A stretch of DNA of 44,261 bases from Clostridiales bacterium (GCA_031263155.1 JAISGK010000075.1:1-44261), one strand, 5' to 3'; positions 7,481 to 16,277 are shown, counted from the first letter of the stretch. Notes: generated by a model not told the origin, from the sequence alone. Made by a program: numbers and translations.

Positions 7481-8650
7481 ATGATTTTCTACAATGCAAA
7501 GCTTATATTGCCGGATTGCATCATACCTTCGGGATGGGTAGAGGTCAAAGGTGGAATATTCACGGACATGGGTGAAAGCGAGCCGTTTGCTGCGGTTGAC
7601 TGCCAAATAGATTGCAAAGGCGGCTTTTTATCCCCAGGCTTTATTGATATACACACCCACGGCGCCGGTGGATATGATTTTATGGACGGCACAGAGGAGG
7701 CTTTTGTCAAGGCTTCCCAAACGCATATGAGGCATGGAACGACCACATTGTTGCCAACAACGCTTACCAGTTCCAATGAAGATCTTTTTGATACAATGTG
7801 CGCCTTTCGCAAGATTAAGGATCGGGACAATATGCCGAACCTTCCAGGTTTGCATTTGGAAGGGCCCTATTTTAATGTGGCGCAAAAGGGCGCTCAGAAT
7901 GAAAAATATATTCGCCAGCCAGAGAGGTCAAATTATCTGGATATCATCAAAAAAGCGGAAGGCTGTATATTGCGGTGGTCGGTTGCGCCGGAATTGCCGG
8001 GCGCATTGGAGATGGGCAAAGAGTTGTCAAAAATGGGCATTGTTATGTCTATAGGGCATAGCGACTGTACATATCCAGATGTAGTGAAAGCCGTTCAGAA
8101 CGGTTATAGGCATATAACACATTTTTATTCGGGAATGTCTGGCGTGAAACGGGTTCGGGGTAAAAGGTTGCTGGGGCTGATTGAATGTGGATATCTGATG
8201 GACGATTTGACAATTGAGATTATTGCGGACGGTATGCATCTTCCGCCGGAATTGCTTTCTCTGATTCTGAAATGCAAGGACAATAATAGTATTTCCCTTG
8301 TTACCGATAGCATGCGCGGGGCGGGAATGCCGCCAGGGTACTATATATTGGGCAGCCTTCGGGATGGGCAGGAGGTTATTGTGGAGGATGGCGTGGCTAA
8401 ACTTCCGGACAGGTCTGCTTATGCCGGCAGCGTGGCCACGGCGGACAGACTGGTGAGGGTCATGACAGAACAGGTGGGATTGCCGCTTTATTCCGCCGTT
8501 AAAATGTTGTCGCTTAATCCGGCGAGGGTTATTGGATTGGATCAGAAAAAAGGCTCCATAGAGATTGGAAAAGATGCCGATTTTTTGATTTTTGACGATC
8601 AAATCAATATAAAAGAGGTTTATGTATGCGGTGAAAAACGGTGTTTATAA
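7481..8650 (+). CDS. nagA: N-acetylglucosamine-6-phosphate deacetylase
   Basis: An amidohydrolase of ~389 residues that removes the acetyl group from GlcNAc-6-phosphate. Visible signatures are the metal-binding HxH in FIDIHTHGAGG, the metal-ligand Glu in LPGLHLEGPYF, the HITHFYSGMSG segment, ADGMHLPPE and the catalytic Asp in LVTDSMRGAGMPPG. The ATG at 7481 has GGAGG 7 bases upstream; an in-frame ATG at 7475 is too close to that site. The product would feed NagB (10987). The gene lies directly behind a MITE-like element that may alter operon transcription. Confidence 0.95.
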   Translation: MIFYNAKLILPDCIIPSGWVEVKGGIFTDMGESEPFAAVDCQIDCKGGFLSPGFIDIHTHGAGGYDFMDGTEEAFVKASQTHMRHGTTTLLPTTLTSSNEDLFDTMCAFRKIKDRDNMPNLPGLHLEGPYFNVAQKGAQNEKYIRQPERSNYLDIIKKAEGCILRWSVAPELPGALEMGKELSKMGIVMSIGHSDCTYPDVVKAVQNGYRHITHFYSGMSGVKRVRGKRLLGLIECGYLMDDLTIEIIADGMHLPPELLSLILKCKDNNSISLVTDSMRGAGMPPGYYILGSLRDGQEVIVEDGVAKLPDRSAYAGSVATADRLVRVMTEQVGLPLYSAVKMLSLNPARVIGLDQKKGSIEIGKDADFLIFDDQINIKEVYVCGEKRCL

Positions 8651-8676
8651 AATCCAAGCCGAAAGGGGCGCTCTGA

Positions 8677-9927
8677 ATGAAAATTACGATTGTAGGCGCG
8701 GGAAGCTCTTATAGCCCTGAATTGTTGGAAAAGCTGGGTGAGATGCGTGAAGAACTGCCTGTTACAAAGATTTCCCTTATGGACGTGGATCGAGAAAGAT
8801 TAAACACAGTTGGCGGTTTTTGCGAAAGATACGCAAAGCATTTGAACCTGCCAATCCAGTTTGAAACAACAACCGAGCTGTCAAAGGCTTTGCCTGGCTC
8901 TGACTTCGTTGTGGCGCAAATACGCGTTGGCGGCAATGCCGCAAGAATAAATGATGAAAAAATCCCGCTTTCGTTCGGCCTTGTAGGGCAAGAGACCACG
9001 GGCGCGGGCGGCTTTATGAAAGCCTTGCGTACAATACCGGCTATGTTGGAGATCGCTCACGCTGTTGAAAAATATTGCCCAAACGCGTGGATAGTGAATT
9101 ATACTAACCCTACAGGCATTGTAGCGGAAGCGGTAAATAAATATTCAAAGGCCAAAATTGCGGGGCTTTGCGCAGGGGGCTTAAACCCCCGCAACTGGAC
9201 GGCCCTTGGGTTGGATATCAAAGCGGACAACATTCGTTATGATATGGTTGGCCTGAATCATTTAAGCTATGGTTACAATATAACCATAGGCGGAAAGAAA
9301 CTGACAGACGAGCAGTTTCGCGCTGTGGCGACATATCGCGGCGAAAAGGACGCCGAGCTTTGCGTCAAACTGGGCGCGCTTCCTTCGCCTTATTTGCAAT
9401 ATTATTATCACAACGCCAAGCGCGTAAAAGAATTGGGTGAGAAAAAACTTAGCAGGGGTGAAGAGGTTCTGTTGGTAGAGAAAGAGGTTTATCAAGATTT
9501 TGCCAACCCCAATTGTGACACAAAACCGGAATCCCTTGCCAAACGCGGCGGCGGTGGTTATTCTGATATCGCGCTGGGCTTTATATCGGCGGTTTATAAC
9601 GATAAGGATTCTTGGATTGTTGTAAACGTGCCCAATAGAGGTACGATTTCTTGGCTGCCTGATGACGCGGTTATCGAAACTGCCTGCGTCGTTAACGCCT
9701 CAGGCGCAAAACCTATTAATATGTCGCCCGCGCCAATGGCCATACGTGGACTTATCGCGGCGGTAAAAAGCTATGAGAAGCTTACAGTTGAAGCGGCGGT
9801 CAGCGGCAATATGGATTTGGCTGAAATGGCTTTGTTAGCTCATCCGCTTGTGGGTGACTGGGATATTGTAAAACAGATGTTGCCTAAGCTGATTGATGCC
9901 AATAAGCAGTGGCTCACTAAATTTTAG
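8677..9927 (+). CDS. Glycoside hydrolase family 4 (6-phospho-glycosidase type)
   Basis: GH4 enzymes use NAD+ and a divalent metal to cleave glycosides by an oxidation/elimination route, usually on 6-phosphorylated disaccharides. The N-terminus has ITIVGAGSSYSPEL (NAD-binding). The diagnostic stretch IRVGGNAARINDEKIPLSFG, then GLVGQETTGAGGFMKALRTIP, and NYTNPTGIVAEA follow. A Cys (AGLCAGGLNP) and a His (GLNHLSYG) match the family's metal ligands, although the usual Asn-Pro pattern after the Cys is replaced by Ala-Gly-Gly. Length 416 is close to the norm. Next to amino-sugar genes it may hydrolyse a phosphorylated GlcNAc-containing disaccharide. Confidence 0.9.
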   Translation: MKITIVGAGSSYSPELLEKLGEMREELPVTKISLMDVDRERLNTVGGFCERYAKHLNLPIQFETTTELSKALPGSDFVVAQIRVGGNAARINDEKIPLSFGLVGQETTGAGGFMKALRTIPAMLEIAHAVEKYCPNAWIVNYTNPTGIVAEAVNKYSKAKIAGLCAGGLNPRNWTALGLDIKADNIRYDMVGLNHLSYGYNITIGGKKLTDEQFRAVATYRGEKDAELCVKLGALPSPYLQYYYHNAKRVKELGEKKLSRGEEVLLVEKEVYQDFANPNCDTKPESLAKRGGGGYSDIALGFISAVYNDKDSWIVVNVPNRGTISWLPDDAVIETACVVNASGAKPINMSPAPMAIRGLIAAVKSYEKLTVEAAVSGNMDLAEMALLAHPLVGDWDIVKQMLPKLIDANKQWLTKF

Positions 9928-9944
9928 GAAGGACAACGCCTACT

Positions 9945-10952
9945 ATGAAATACTTCGTATCCATTGACCAGGGCGGAAGCAAGACGGAAGCGTTGATTTT
10001 CTCGGAACAAGGAGAGATTCTTGCGGTTGCTGATGATAGGGGTATACGCAAGCATGGCGAAAGTTATTTTGAAAAACAAGGTTTTTGGATTCGTATAGCT
10101 ACAGAAAAAGCCATTGAAAAGGCTGGTCTTGCGAAAGGCTCCTTATCCAGCGCGAGCTGCGCGCTCAACGGAGCGGATTGGCCGTCAGACTATATCAGAT
10201 TGCGTAAGCTTGTTTCAAAGGAACTTTTGATTGATGAAGAAAACATACTCATCGTAAACGACTGTATTGGCGCGATGCGCGGTGGCGCGGACAGCGGCAA
10301 TCAGGCTGTGCTATGCCTTGGAACAGGGGCGAATTGCGCTGTACGGGCGGCTGACGGAAGAGAATATATATACGGTTACTTTTTTACATCCATCGACCAG
10401 GGTGGCAGCGCCATTGGAAACCGCGCGTGGCTCAGCGTTTTGGATTTCTATAATGGGCTGGGCGAGAAAACAATGATAACGGAGCTGTTGCTTCAACGAT
10501 ATGGTTTTACGGACTTCGTTGAGCTATATCGGGAAATAACCGCCGGCAAAATTGAATTTAAAGTATATGAATTTTGCCCTCTGGTTATGCGGGCGGCCAA
10601 GGCAAAGGATGCCGTCGCTATAGGGATTTTGCGGCAGACAGGAGGCCGCATGGTTCGTTATATTGAAGAGGGCGCAAAAAGGCTGAATCTTGCTAACCAG
10701 CCGATTACACTGGTTTTGACCGGTGGTGTTTTTAAAGGCGATGGCGTTGTCTTTTTTGATACGATTCAACAGAGTATTAAGGAAAAAAGCTTGCCTATAA
10801 ACTGTGTTTCGGCCTTGCTTGAACCTGTGGCGGGCGCGGCCCTTTTGCTGCTCGACCAATTGGAAGAAACGGAAAGGGGCGCGGCGCTAAGTCGTTTTGA
10901 TTCTGACGCGTTACGGTTTAATCTGAATCGATTTGATGATGGAGTATTTTAG
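9945..10952 (+). CDS. BadF/BadG-type N-acetylglucosamine kinase-like ATPase
   Basis: An ASKHA-fold kinase of 335 residues. It begins YFVSIDQGGSKTEALIF, the phosphate-1 motif; a second element is CLGTGANCAVRAADG, and DQGGSAIGNRAWL and LVLTGGVFKGDG complete the nucleotide site. Relatives phosphorylate GlcNAc or glucosamine at O6. In a cluster with nagA and nagB and no PTS genes, it is the likely source of the 6-phosphate. The gene starts 17 bases after the GH4 stop with an AGGAAGG site, so co-translation in an operon is likely. Confidence 0.85.
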   Translation: MKYFVSIDQGGSKTEALIFSEQGEILAVADDRGIRKHGESYFEKQGFWIRIATEKAIEKAGLAKGSLSSASCALNGADWPSDYIRLRKLVSKELLIDEENILIVNDCIGAMRGGADSGNQAVLCLGTGANCAVRAADGREYIYGYFFTSIDQGGSAIGNRAWLSVLDFYNGLGEKTMITELLLQRYGFTDFVELYREITAGKIEFKVYEFCPLVMRAAKAKDAVAIGILRQTGGRMVRYIEEGAKRLNLANQPITLVLTGGVFKGDGVVFFDTIQQSIKEKSLPINCVSALLEPVAGAALLLLDQLEETERGAALSRFDSDALRFNLNRFDDGVF

Positions 10953-10986
10953 AAGTACGTAGAAACACGGAAAGGAAAGTGTAGGG

Positions 10987-11703
10987 GTGGATGTCAAAAT
11001 CAGTGAAAGCCACGAAGCGATGTCTTACCATGCGGCTTCGCAAGTAGCGGCGTATGTAAGGGCGCGCGAATCGGCGTTAATTTGTTTTGCGGGAGGGGAT
11101 ACCCCTTTAAGAACCTATCAAATATTGATAGAAATGCAAAAAAAAGGTAGGGTTAATCTAAAAGATTCCTATTATGTTTCGCTGGATGAATGGGTCGGGC
11201 TAGGATATGCAGATAAAGGCTCTTGCCAACAAATGATGCGCGACGGGTTTTATAGCCCGGCAGGCATTTCCGAAAGCCATATATGTTTGTTTGATGGGCT
11301 TTCGGGAGATATGAGTGAAGAGTGCGAAAAGGTCGAGGCGTTTATTCGCCGGTTTGGCGGTATTGGGTTGGCGATTCTGGGCATTGGCATGAATGGTCAT
11401 ATTGGCTTTAATGAGCCTAATGGAAGTGATCGGGAAGGCTGCTTTGTCATTGAACTGCATGAAGTCACAAAGCGGGTTGGGCAAAAATATTTTCCCAATG
11501 GCGTACCCCTTTCCAAAGGTATAACCATTGGTTATAAAACTCTTGAGAAAGCCGATGAGGTTATTTATGTCGCTGGCGGAGAGAAAAAGAATGAGATTGT
11601 AAAGCTGATATTAAACAGCCAGCCCAATCCGGAAGTTCCGGCAACAATGCTTAAAAACCACCACAATATTTGTTTTTATTTAAGCGGTATGTCTTTTATA
11701 TAA
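10987..11703 (+). CDS. nagB: Glucosamine-6-phosphate deaminase
   Basis: A SIS/NagB-fold isomerase-deaminase that converts glucosamine-6-phosphate to fructose-6-phosphate and ammonia. Signatures are FAGGDTPLRTYQIL (phosphate loop), VSLDEWVGL (catalytic Asp) and the family motif ILGIGMNGHIGFNEPNG with its catalytic His. The start is a GTG at 10987 behind AAGGAAAG. At 238 residues it is a standard short Gram-positive NagB, without the E. coli C-terminal extension. It closes the amino-sugar operon and is followed by a hairpin shared with the ftsY terminus. Confidence 0.93.
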   Translation: MDVKISESHEAMSYHAASQVAAYVRARESALICFAGGDTPLRTYQILIEMQKKGRVNLKDSYYVSLDEWVGLGYADKGSCQQMMRDGFYSPAGISESHICLFDGLSGDMSEECEKVEAFIRRFGGIGLAILGIGMNGHIGFNEPNGSDREGCFVIELHEVTKRVGQKYFPNGVPLSKGITIGYKTLEKADEVIYVAGGEKKNEIVKLILNSQPNPEVPATMLKNHHNICFYLSGMSFI

Positions 11704-11727
11704 TCCATCAAACCTCAAAAACGTACA

Positions 11728-11759
11728 GAAAGAGGATGCCCGTGGCGGCGTCCTCTTTC
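11728..11759. terminator. Bidirectional terminator between nagB and ftsY
   Basis: GAAAGAGGA (11728-11736) pairs with TCCTCTTTC (11751-11759) around a GC-rich 14-base loop. The A/T ends of the stem provide short T-runs on both strands, which suits the convergent nagB and ftsY genes. It overlaps the ftsY stop codon. Confidence 0.7.
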
Positions 11760-12675
11760 ATTCCGCGCCGCTCCATAGCAGAGCGTTCGCAAATTCTTGC
11801 GGGTCAAAGGTTTGTATGTCGTCCAGTTCTTCTCCTGTGCAAATATAACGCACAGGTACGTTAATGGCGTTGCGAATGGCCACGACAATGCCGCCTCGCG
11901 CTGTGCCGTCCAGCTTGGTTAATATGATGCCTGTTATGTTTGCCGCCTCGCTGAATAGACGCGCCTGGCTAAGCCCGTTTTGACCTGTCGTGGCGTCCAG
12001 CGTCAAAAACACCTCGCGGGAGGCTTCGGGATATTGGGCGGAGATGATGCGGAACAGCTTTTTTAATTCTTCCATCAGGTTTTTCTTATTTTGCAGGCGA
12101 CCAGCCGTGTCACATATAAGAACGTCCGCCTTGCGCGATTTGGCGGCCGCCACAGCGTCGAATATTACCGCGCCGGGGTCGCTGTTCTCCTCGTGCCGTA
12201 TCATATCCACTTTGGCGCGATTGCACCACACGCCCAATTGATCTATGGCGGCGGCTCTAAATGTATCGGCTGCGGCGACAATAACTTTCTTGCCCTCATT
12301 TTTGAACAAGTACGCCAGTTTGCCTATTGATGTGGTTTTGCCGACTCCGTTAACGCCTATTATCAATATCGTGGTTGGGCTTACAATTTGGAGCGGCTCG
12401 CTTTCTCCTAGCATGTTGACTATTTCGCTCGCAAGGAGCTCTCTCACGCGCGCGACATCGTTTGTTCGCTCGGCTTTTACACACGCGCGCAGAGACGTTA
12501 TAAGGTTGGCAGAGGTTTCAGAACCCATGTCAGCCAATATTAAAAGTTCTTCCAACTCGTCATACAGGTCGTCGTTTATGTTCTTAAATCGCGCAAAAAT
12601 ACCGTCTAGCCTGACGGTAAAGTTTTGTCGCGTTTTTTGCAAGCTATTGAGCATTTTTTGAAAGAAGCTAGACAT
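11758..12675 (-). CDS. ftsY: Signal recognition particle receptor FtsY
   Basis: An SRP-family GTPase that docks SRP-ribosome complexes at the membrane for co-translational insertion. The N-terminal helical N domain (residues 1-90) is followed by the NG GTPase motifs: GVNGVGKTTSIGKLA (P-loop), DTFRAAAIDQL, DTAGRLQNK and TKLDGTARGG, then the closing GEELDDIQTFDP. The long acidic A domain of E. coli FtsY is absent, as usual in Gram-positives. The chosen ATG at 12675 has GGAGG 4 bases upstream; an in-frame ATG at 12693 lacks a site. Transcription is from its own promoter near 12710-12738. Confidence 0.95.
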   Translation of the reverse strand: MSSFFQKMLNSLQKTRQNFTVRLDGIFARFKNINDDLYDELEELLILADMGSETSANLITSLRACVKAERTNDVARVRELLASEIVNMLGESEPLQIVSPTTILIIGVNGVGKTTSIGKLAYLFKNEGKKVIVAAADTFRAAAIDQLGVWCNRAKVDMIRHEENSDPGAVIFDAVAAAKSRKADVLICDTAGRLQNKKNLMEELKKLFRIISAQYPEASREVFLTLDATTGQNGLSQARLFSEAANITGIILTKLDGTARGGIVVAIRNAINVPVRYICTGEELDDIQTFDPQEFANALLWSGAE

Positions 12676-12709
12676 ACGACCTCCGCGTTTCACAAATCGA
12701 ACGCCCGTA

Positions 12710-12738
12710 TTATATATCAGCGCGAAATTTCGCGCAAC
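12710..12738 (-). promoter_or_regulatory. ftsY promoter overlapped by a 16-bp perfect palindrome
   Basis: Read on the minus strand, TTGCGC (12733-12738), a 17-base spacer and TATAAT (12710-12715) form a good sigma-A promoter. The spacer and -35 are covered by the perfect palindrome GCGCGAAATTTCGCGC at 12721-12736, a position suited to a repressor operator. Confidence 0.55.
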
Positions 12739-12849
12739 ATAAAATGATAAAATATAAAATGATTATTTTGTCACCAAATATTAGCGCGAGACTCGCCGAT
12801 GTAGTAATCTAATATGATTACTACCGAAAAGTCACTGGCGTAAACTAAA

Positions 12850-12928
12850 GAACCGCCGTGTACCGAACGGTACGCACGGTGGTGTGGAAGGTCGGCTACT
12901 CAACTAATGGGTAGCCTCCTATCCGATT
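12850..12928 (+). ncRNA. Group II intron 3' remnant (domains V and VI)
   Basis: ACCGCCGTG (12851-12859) pairs with CACGGTGGT (12875-12883). The inner TACC/GGTA stem has a four-base GAAC loop, and a two-base CG bulge sits on the 3' side, which is the hairpin shape of group II intron domain V. Domain VI follows: GGCTACTC (12893-12900) pairs with GGGTAGCC (12908-12915) around AACTAAT, which supplies a candidate branch-point A. The likely 3' end is near CCGAT at 12923-12927. No intron-encoded reverse transcriptase and no upstream domains fit in the space before ftsY, so this is a truncated copy. Confidence 0.7.
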
Positions 12929-12954
12929 GTGTGGATTTTTGGAGCTTGAAGCCT

Positions 12955-15156
12955 CTAATTCAACTTATCTATAATAGTGGAAAACATTTCCGCCTTTAGC
13001 GTTATATTAAGCGCGTCATTTCTTTCATCAAATATAATTCGCGCCTCGGCGCCAAATATTATCTCAAGTTGATTAAGGCGCACATCATAGCCATTCTTTA
13101 TGTAAAAGTCTATTATTTTGAATATGTTACTAATTGCAACAGAGTGGCCCTGTGACATGTCAAATGAAATTGCTACCGGCGAATGTACGCCCTCTACATC
13201 TACCTCAGACTTATCCACATCATTCGTCGGCATCATTTCCGGCTGTTTGCCGCGAAGGGGTTCAGGCTCGTTTGCATCAAACTCAGCGACCTTATCTGTA
13301 GCTTCCACTATAGCTTCCGCAACAGGCGCGACTAATTCGCCAAGCGTTTCCTCCAAACCAAATTCCTTTTGCTCAAGCGGTTCTTCGACTGCATCTGTAA
13401 GGGCTTGCTCATCTACAGTTCTTTCATCAATTACATCTGAGGTGGAGCTCACATCTGCGGCAGTTTTTTCTTCCTGCGGCGATTCTTCGACTCCGTATTG
13501 ATCAGAACCGCTTTTTACCGGCTCTTTATTGATCACATCCACATCGACCGTATCATCAAGCACACCATCATTGATCACACCAGATAAAGGAATGGGCATG
13601 CCCATAAGCGCAAGTACAACATTCGCCGCCCCTTCATTCACCTGTTGGCTGTCCATATCTTTATCGTTTTTGATCAATTGGCGCATGTCAAGCAGGTAGG
13701 CGTTGGGATATTCACGCACGATTGTTTCCGCAATCTTGTTGTAGCGTACACGACGCTGATAGTCCGCGTCGTTTCCATCACTTTTTTGCAACTCGGGCGT
13801 AGTCATTATAATCAACGAGGTCTTGGAATCCAGGCTTCCGCAAATGTCGCGCAAGGCGTCGTCCAAATCATCGTCGGCATATACATAGCTTTCGTATTTA
13901 TTATAAAAATCATCGTTCAGCTGACCTACTCGTTCGGAGTTCACAAACACAGACGGCATATCCACGATATGGCGTGTTGGCTCAGGATGCTCCAAACCGT
14001 CGTCGGGTTCTTTCCAAACGAATTTTTGCATACTCAACTCCGAAGCGACGCTGATTAGCACATAATCAAAACCATCAAACATCGCCGACGAAAACACATT
14101 CGCCTCTGCCTGCGTGAGAGCGGATATCGCTTCATATTGTTCGGGCAGGTGTTTTAGTTTATATGTAGCATAGTTTATAGAAATAGGGTACGGGAAATAT
14201 TCTGTCACCGTATCGATATGGTTTTGCAATATTTCCGCTATACCCGATATTTCATAACTACCGCGAATGAACAATCTCTGCGCTCTTTCTTCTTCCTCTT
14301 CTTCCAACGCGGCATTAATCCACGGCGGCGCCGGCGTTTCGTACAACTCGCCGATACATCCGGGAGATTTATTAAACGGGGGATAATCCAGCGCCGCAAA
14401 TGCCCATTGATCCACCCCAGGTATATTGGCGACAGAGTTGTCAAAAAAGAAATGTAGCAGCAAACCATTTTTAATCGCGTAAAACGCGGCGAGCATTTCA
14501 TCTGAAAAGTCGCTTCTTAACATCACACAGCCAACCGCGACACTCACATCTGACAAAAGGTAGCGCAGCACCCGTTGAGTAATATGCGACCCTGTATAAT
14601 TCAATACGGTTTTAGACTTTAGAAGATCTTCAACCTGTGTTACGCGGCTTGCCACATCCGCCAGTTCACACTCAATGCCCATGCGCTCTAATAGTGTGGG
14701 GCTTATCTGCATGGTTTCAAAATCTATGGGCTGGGAAAGTTTGCATTGGGCAAGGCGCACGTGCAAACGGTCAGGGTATCCGGAAAGCTCCTTAAAATTT
14801 ATGGCCGTTAACAACTCAGAGGGCGGCAAGGTGTTTATTTCGGGCAGCGCAAGCGCAACGATAGCGCGATCAAACGGGTTGTCGCTTACAAACAGGGCGT
14901 ACTGGGGTTTAAGCCTGGCGTTGCGCAGCACGTGGCGCACGCGCTCCGCCATGGTTACAGGCTGTGTTGTAACGCAGGGAAATACAAAATGATCCCACAT
15001 CCCCATCTCTTCCAGCCTTCTTTGCTCTGGCTCAAGCCTCGCCCGCCCGCAGACAGAGTTAACCACAGCGCGATCGCTCAGCTTATTTATGGTGTTCAGA
15101 TGTTGTACATTGAGTTCGCCAAGCGCCCAGATAACGATCCATATGTTGTCGTTCAT
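12955..15156 (-). CDS. Large protein with FkbH-like HAD and SGNH-like regions, function unknown
   Basis: I do not recognise this ~733-residue protein as a whole. Residues ~50-105 (MGMWDHFVFP, then LFVSDNPFDRAIVALALPEI) follow the FkbH-type HAD pattern of the 'FIDDNPFER' segment. The N-terminal DxD nucleophile motif is missing (IVIWALGEL in its place), so phosphatase chemistry is unlikely. Residues ~335-510 resemble the SGNH-like half of FkbH proteins (YVLISVASEL, then YNKIAETIVREYPNAYLLDMRQLIK). An acidic low-complexity linker (~525-655) and a novel ~75-residue C-terminal domain follow. The chosen ATG has GGGGG 5 bases upstream; an earlier ATG at 15189 has none. The stop lies just after an intron remnant. 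Confidence 0.6.
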   Translation of the reverse strand: MNDNIWIVIWALGELNVQHLNTINKLSDRAVVNSVCGRARLEPEQRRLEEMGMWDHFVFPCVTTQPVTMAERVRHVLRNARLKPQYALFVSDNPFDRAIVALALPEINTLPPSELLTAINFKELSGYPDRLHVRLAQCKLSQPIDFETMQISPTLLERMGIECELADVASRVTQVEDLLKSKTVLNYTGSHITQRVLRYLLSDVSVAVGCVMLRSDFSDEMLAAFYAIKNGLLLHFFFDNSVANIPGVDQWAFAALDYPPFNKSPGCIGELYETPAPPWINAALEEEEEERAQRLFIRGSYEISGIAEILQNHIDTVTEYFPYPISINYATYKLKHLPEQYEAISALTQAEANVFSSAMFDGFDYVLISVASELSMQKFVWKEPDDGLEHPEPTRHIVDMPSVFVNSERVGQLNDDFYNKYESYVYADDDLDDALRDICGSLDSKTSLIIMTTPELQKSDGNDADYQRRVRYNKIAETIVREYPNAYLLDMRQLIKNDKDMDSQQVNEGAANVVLALMGMPIPLSGVINDGVLDDTVDVDVINKEPVKSGSDQYGVEESPQEEKTAADVSSTSDVIDERTVDEQALTDAVEEPLEQKEFGLEETLGELVAPVAEAIVEATDKVAEFDANEPEPLRGKQPEMMPTNDVDKSEVDVEGVHSPVAISFDMSQGHSVAISNIFKIIDFYIKNGYDVRLNQLEIIFGAEARIIFDERNDALNITLKAEMFSTIIDKLN

Positions 15157-15361
15157 CGCAACCCCCACATAATACGGCAATTTTCGCACACTATAATCAT
15201 ATCACTCAGGCTTGATAAAGACAAGGCAAAAATACGGTATATGGATGTACTTGAAGATTGCAAGTTTAATTGTCCTATCCGAAATGCCAATGAGGATTGG
15301 CACGAATAAAGACCTTGAGGCCTTTAGCTATAAGATAATACAATATTGGTTTTATATTATT

Positions 15362-16105
15362 TCACCTGAATATTTTCCTCTCCTTAAAAATAAACACCCA
15401 TGGTAAATACATAACAACCCACACAACCACCAGCAACCCAGCATAACCAATGAGGAATAATTTATCTCCCATCAATTCAATCAAAATTTCCAACGGCGAA
15501 CCGGGCGAACCAGCGTTGATAAAAAAGAAATTCGTGCCAAAGACGGTGTTAAACCAATATATAGGCGGTACAATTACCAGCAAAAATATAATGGGACGCC
15601 ATATTTTCTTTAACGATGGTCTTATATCGCCGCCCTTAAGCTGCATAATTACAAATACGGCGTGCAACGCGTGCGCTACAAAACTTTGTATGCATTGGTA
15701 GGTCATAAGGGGGTAATTTGTCCAGTCGCAAAAAGCCAGCGCGGCAAGCGTTCCCGGCAAACCAAGCGCGTACAGTATCTCTCCTGTAAACTTGTTGGGT
15801 TTTGTCGCGTGCGCTACGTTAATAAAAATACTTATGCCGCAAAGGTGCAGTGGCAGTTCTTGCAACGGGTAGTAGCCCAATATAACGATAAACGACACCT
15901 GCCGCACTATCTCAGACAGCAATATTATCCACGCGGTCACCCGCAGCATTTTTAAGCGTCCTTTTTTATCCGCGCGGTCGTAAAACATAGTCATAAGCAC
16001 AACGCCAACCAGAAGAGCCGCGAGTATAAACAAATGATCCTTGCCATACAAGGCGAACCCGCTGCCTGGCGGTTCATCGCGGCGGTATGCAAAAAATCCT
16101 GTCAT
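15362..16105 (-). CDS. YwaF/TIGR02206-type integral membrane protein
   Basis: Seven or so hydrophobic helices span ~247 residues. The phrase YPLQELPLHLCGISIFINV and the later CDWTNYPLMTYQCIQSFVAHALHAVFVI carry the paired His and Asp/Tyr pattern of the YwaF/TMEM164-like family. Function is not established; the eukaryotic relative TMEM164 is an acyltransferase that uses a conserved Cys, and LHLCG here offers a comparable Cys. The start at 16105 has GGGGTG 5 bases upstream, preferred over an ATG at 16120. It is separated from the next minus-strand gene by 205 bases in which I see no terminator. Confidence 0.75.
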   Translation of the reverse strand: MTGFFAYRRDEPPGSGFALYGKDHLFILAALLVGVVLMTMFYDRADKKGRLKMLRVTAWIILLSEIVRQVSFIVILGYYPLQELPLHLCGISIFINVAHATKPNKFTGEILYALGLPGTLAALAFCDWTNYPLMTYQCIQSFVAHALHAVFVIMQLKGGDIRPSLKKIWRPIIFLLVIVPPIYWFNTVFGTNFFFINAGSPGSPLEILIELMGDKLFLIGYAGLLVVVWVVMYLPWVFIFKERKIFR

Positions 16106-16180
16106 AAAACACCCCGTCAAATCAAACTGGCTATATTATATCGCGGCTTGACCATTTCCACAAGACAGGAATTTGCCCTC

Positions 16181-16213
16181 ATCATTACCATTATCATTAT
16201 CATTATCATTATC
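16181..16213 (+). repeat. Hexanucleotide tandem repeat (ATCATT)5
   Basis: Five ATCATT-type units (one with ACCATT) plus three bases lie 65 bases upstream of the YhcN-like lipoprotein start and ~75 bases upstream of the divergent membrane-protein gene. Changes of whole units would alter promoter spacing without affecting any reading frame. Confidence 0.85.
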
Positions 16214-16277
16214 CCTTTTTACATAAATTCCTTTGCGTTGAAAACAATAAACATATATAGATATGGGAGTGGACTTC

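Noticed and set aside
8027-8602. Long minus-strand open frame opposite nagA
   Set aside because: It is fully antisense to a clear nagA gene; length follows from codon bias on the coding strand.
16181-16213. CRISPR array
   Set aside because: Units are six bases and contiguous, with no spacers or cas genes nearby; it is a simple tandem repeat.
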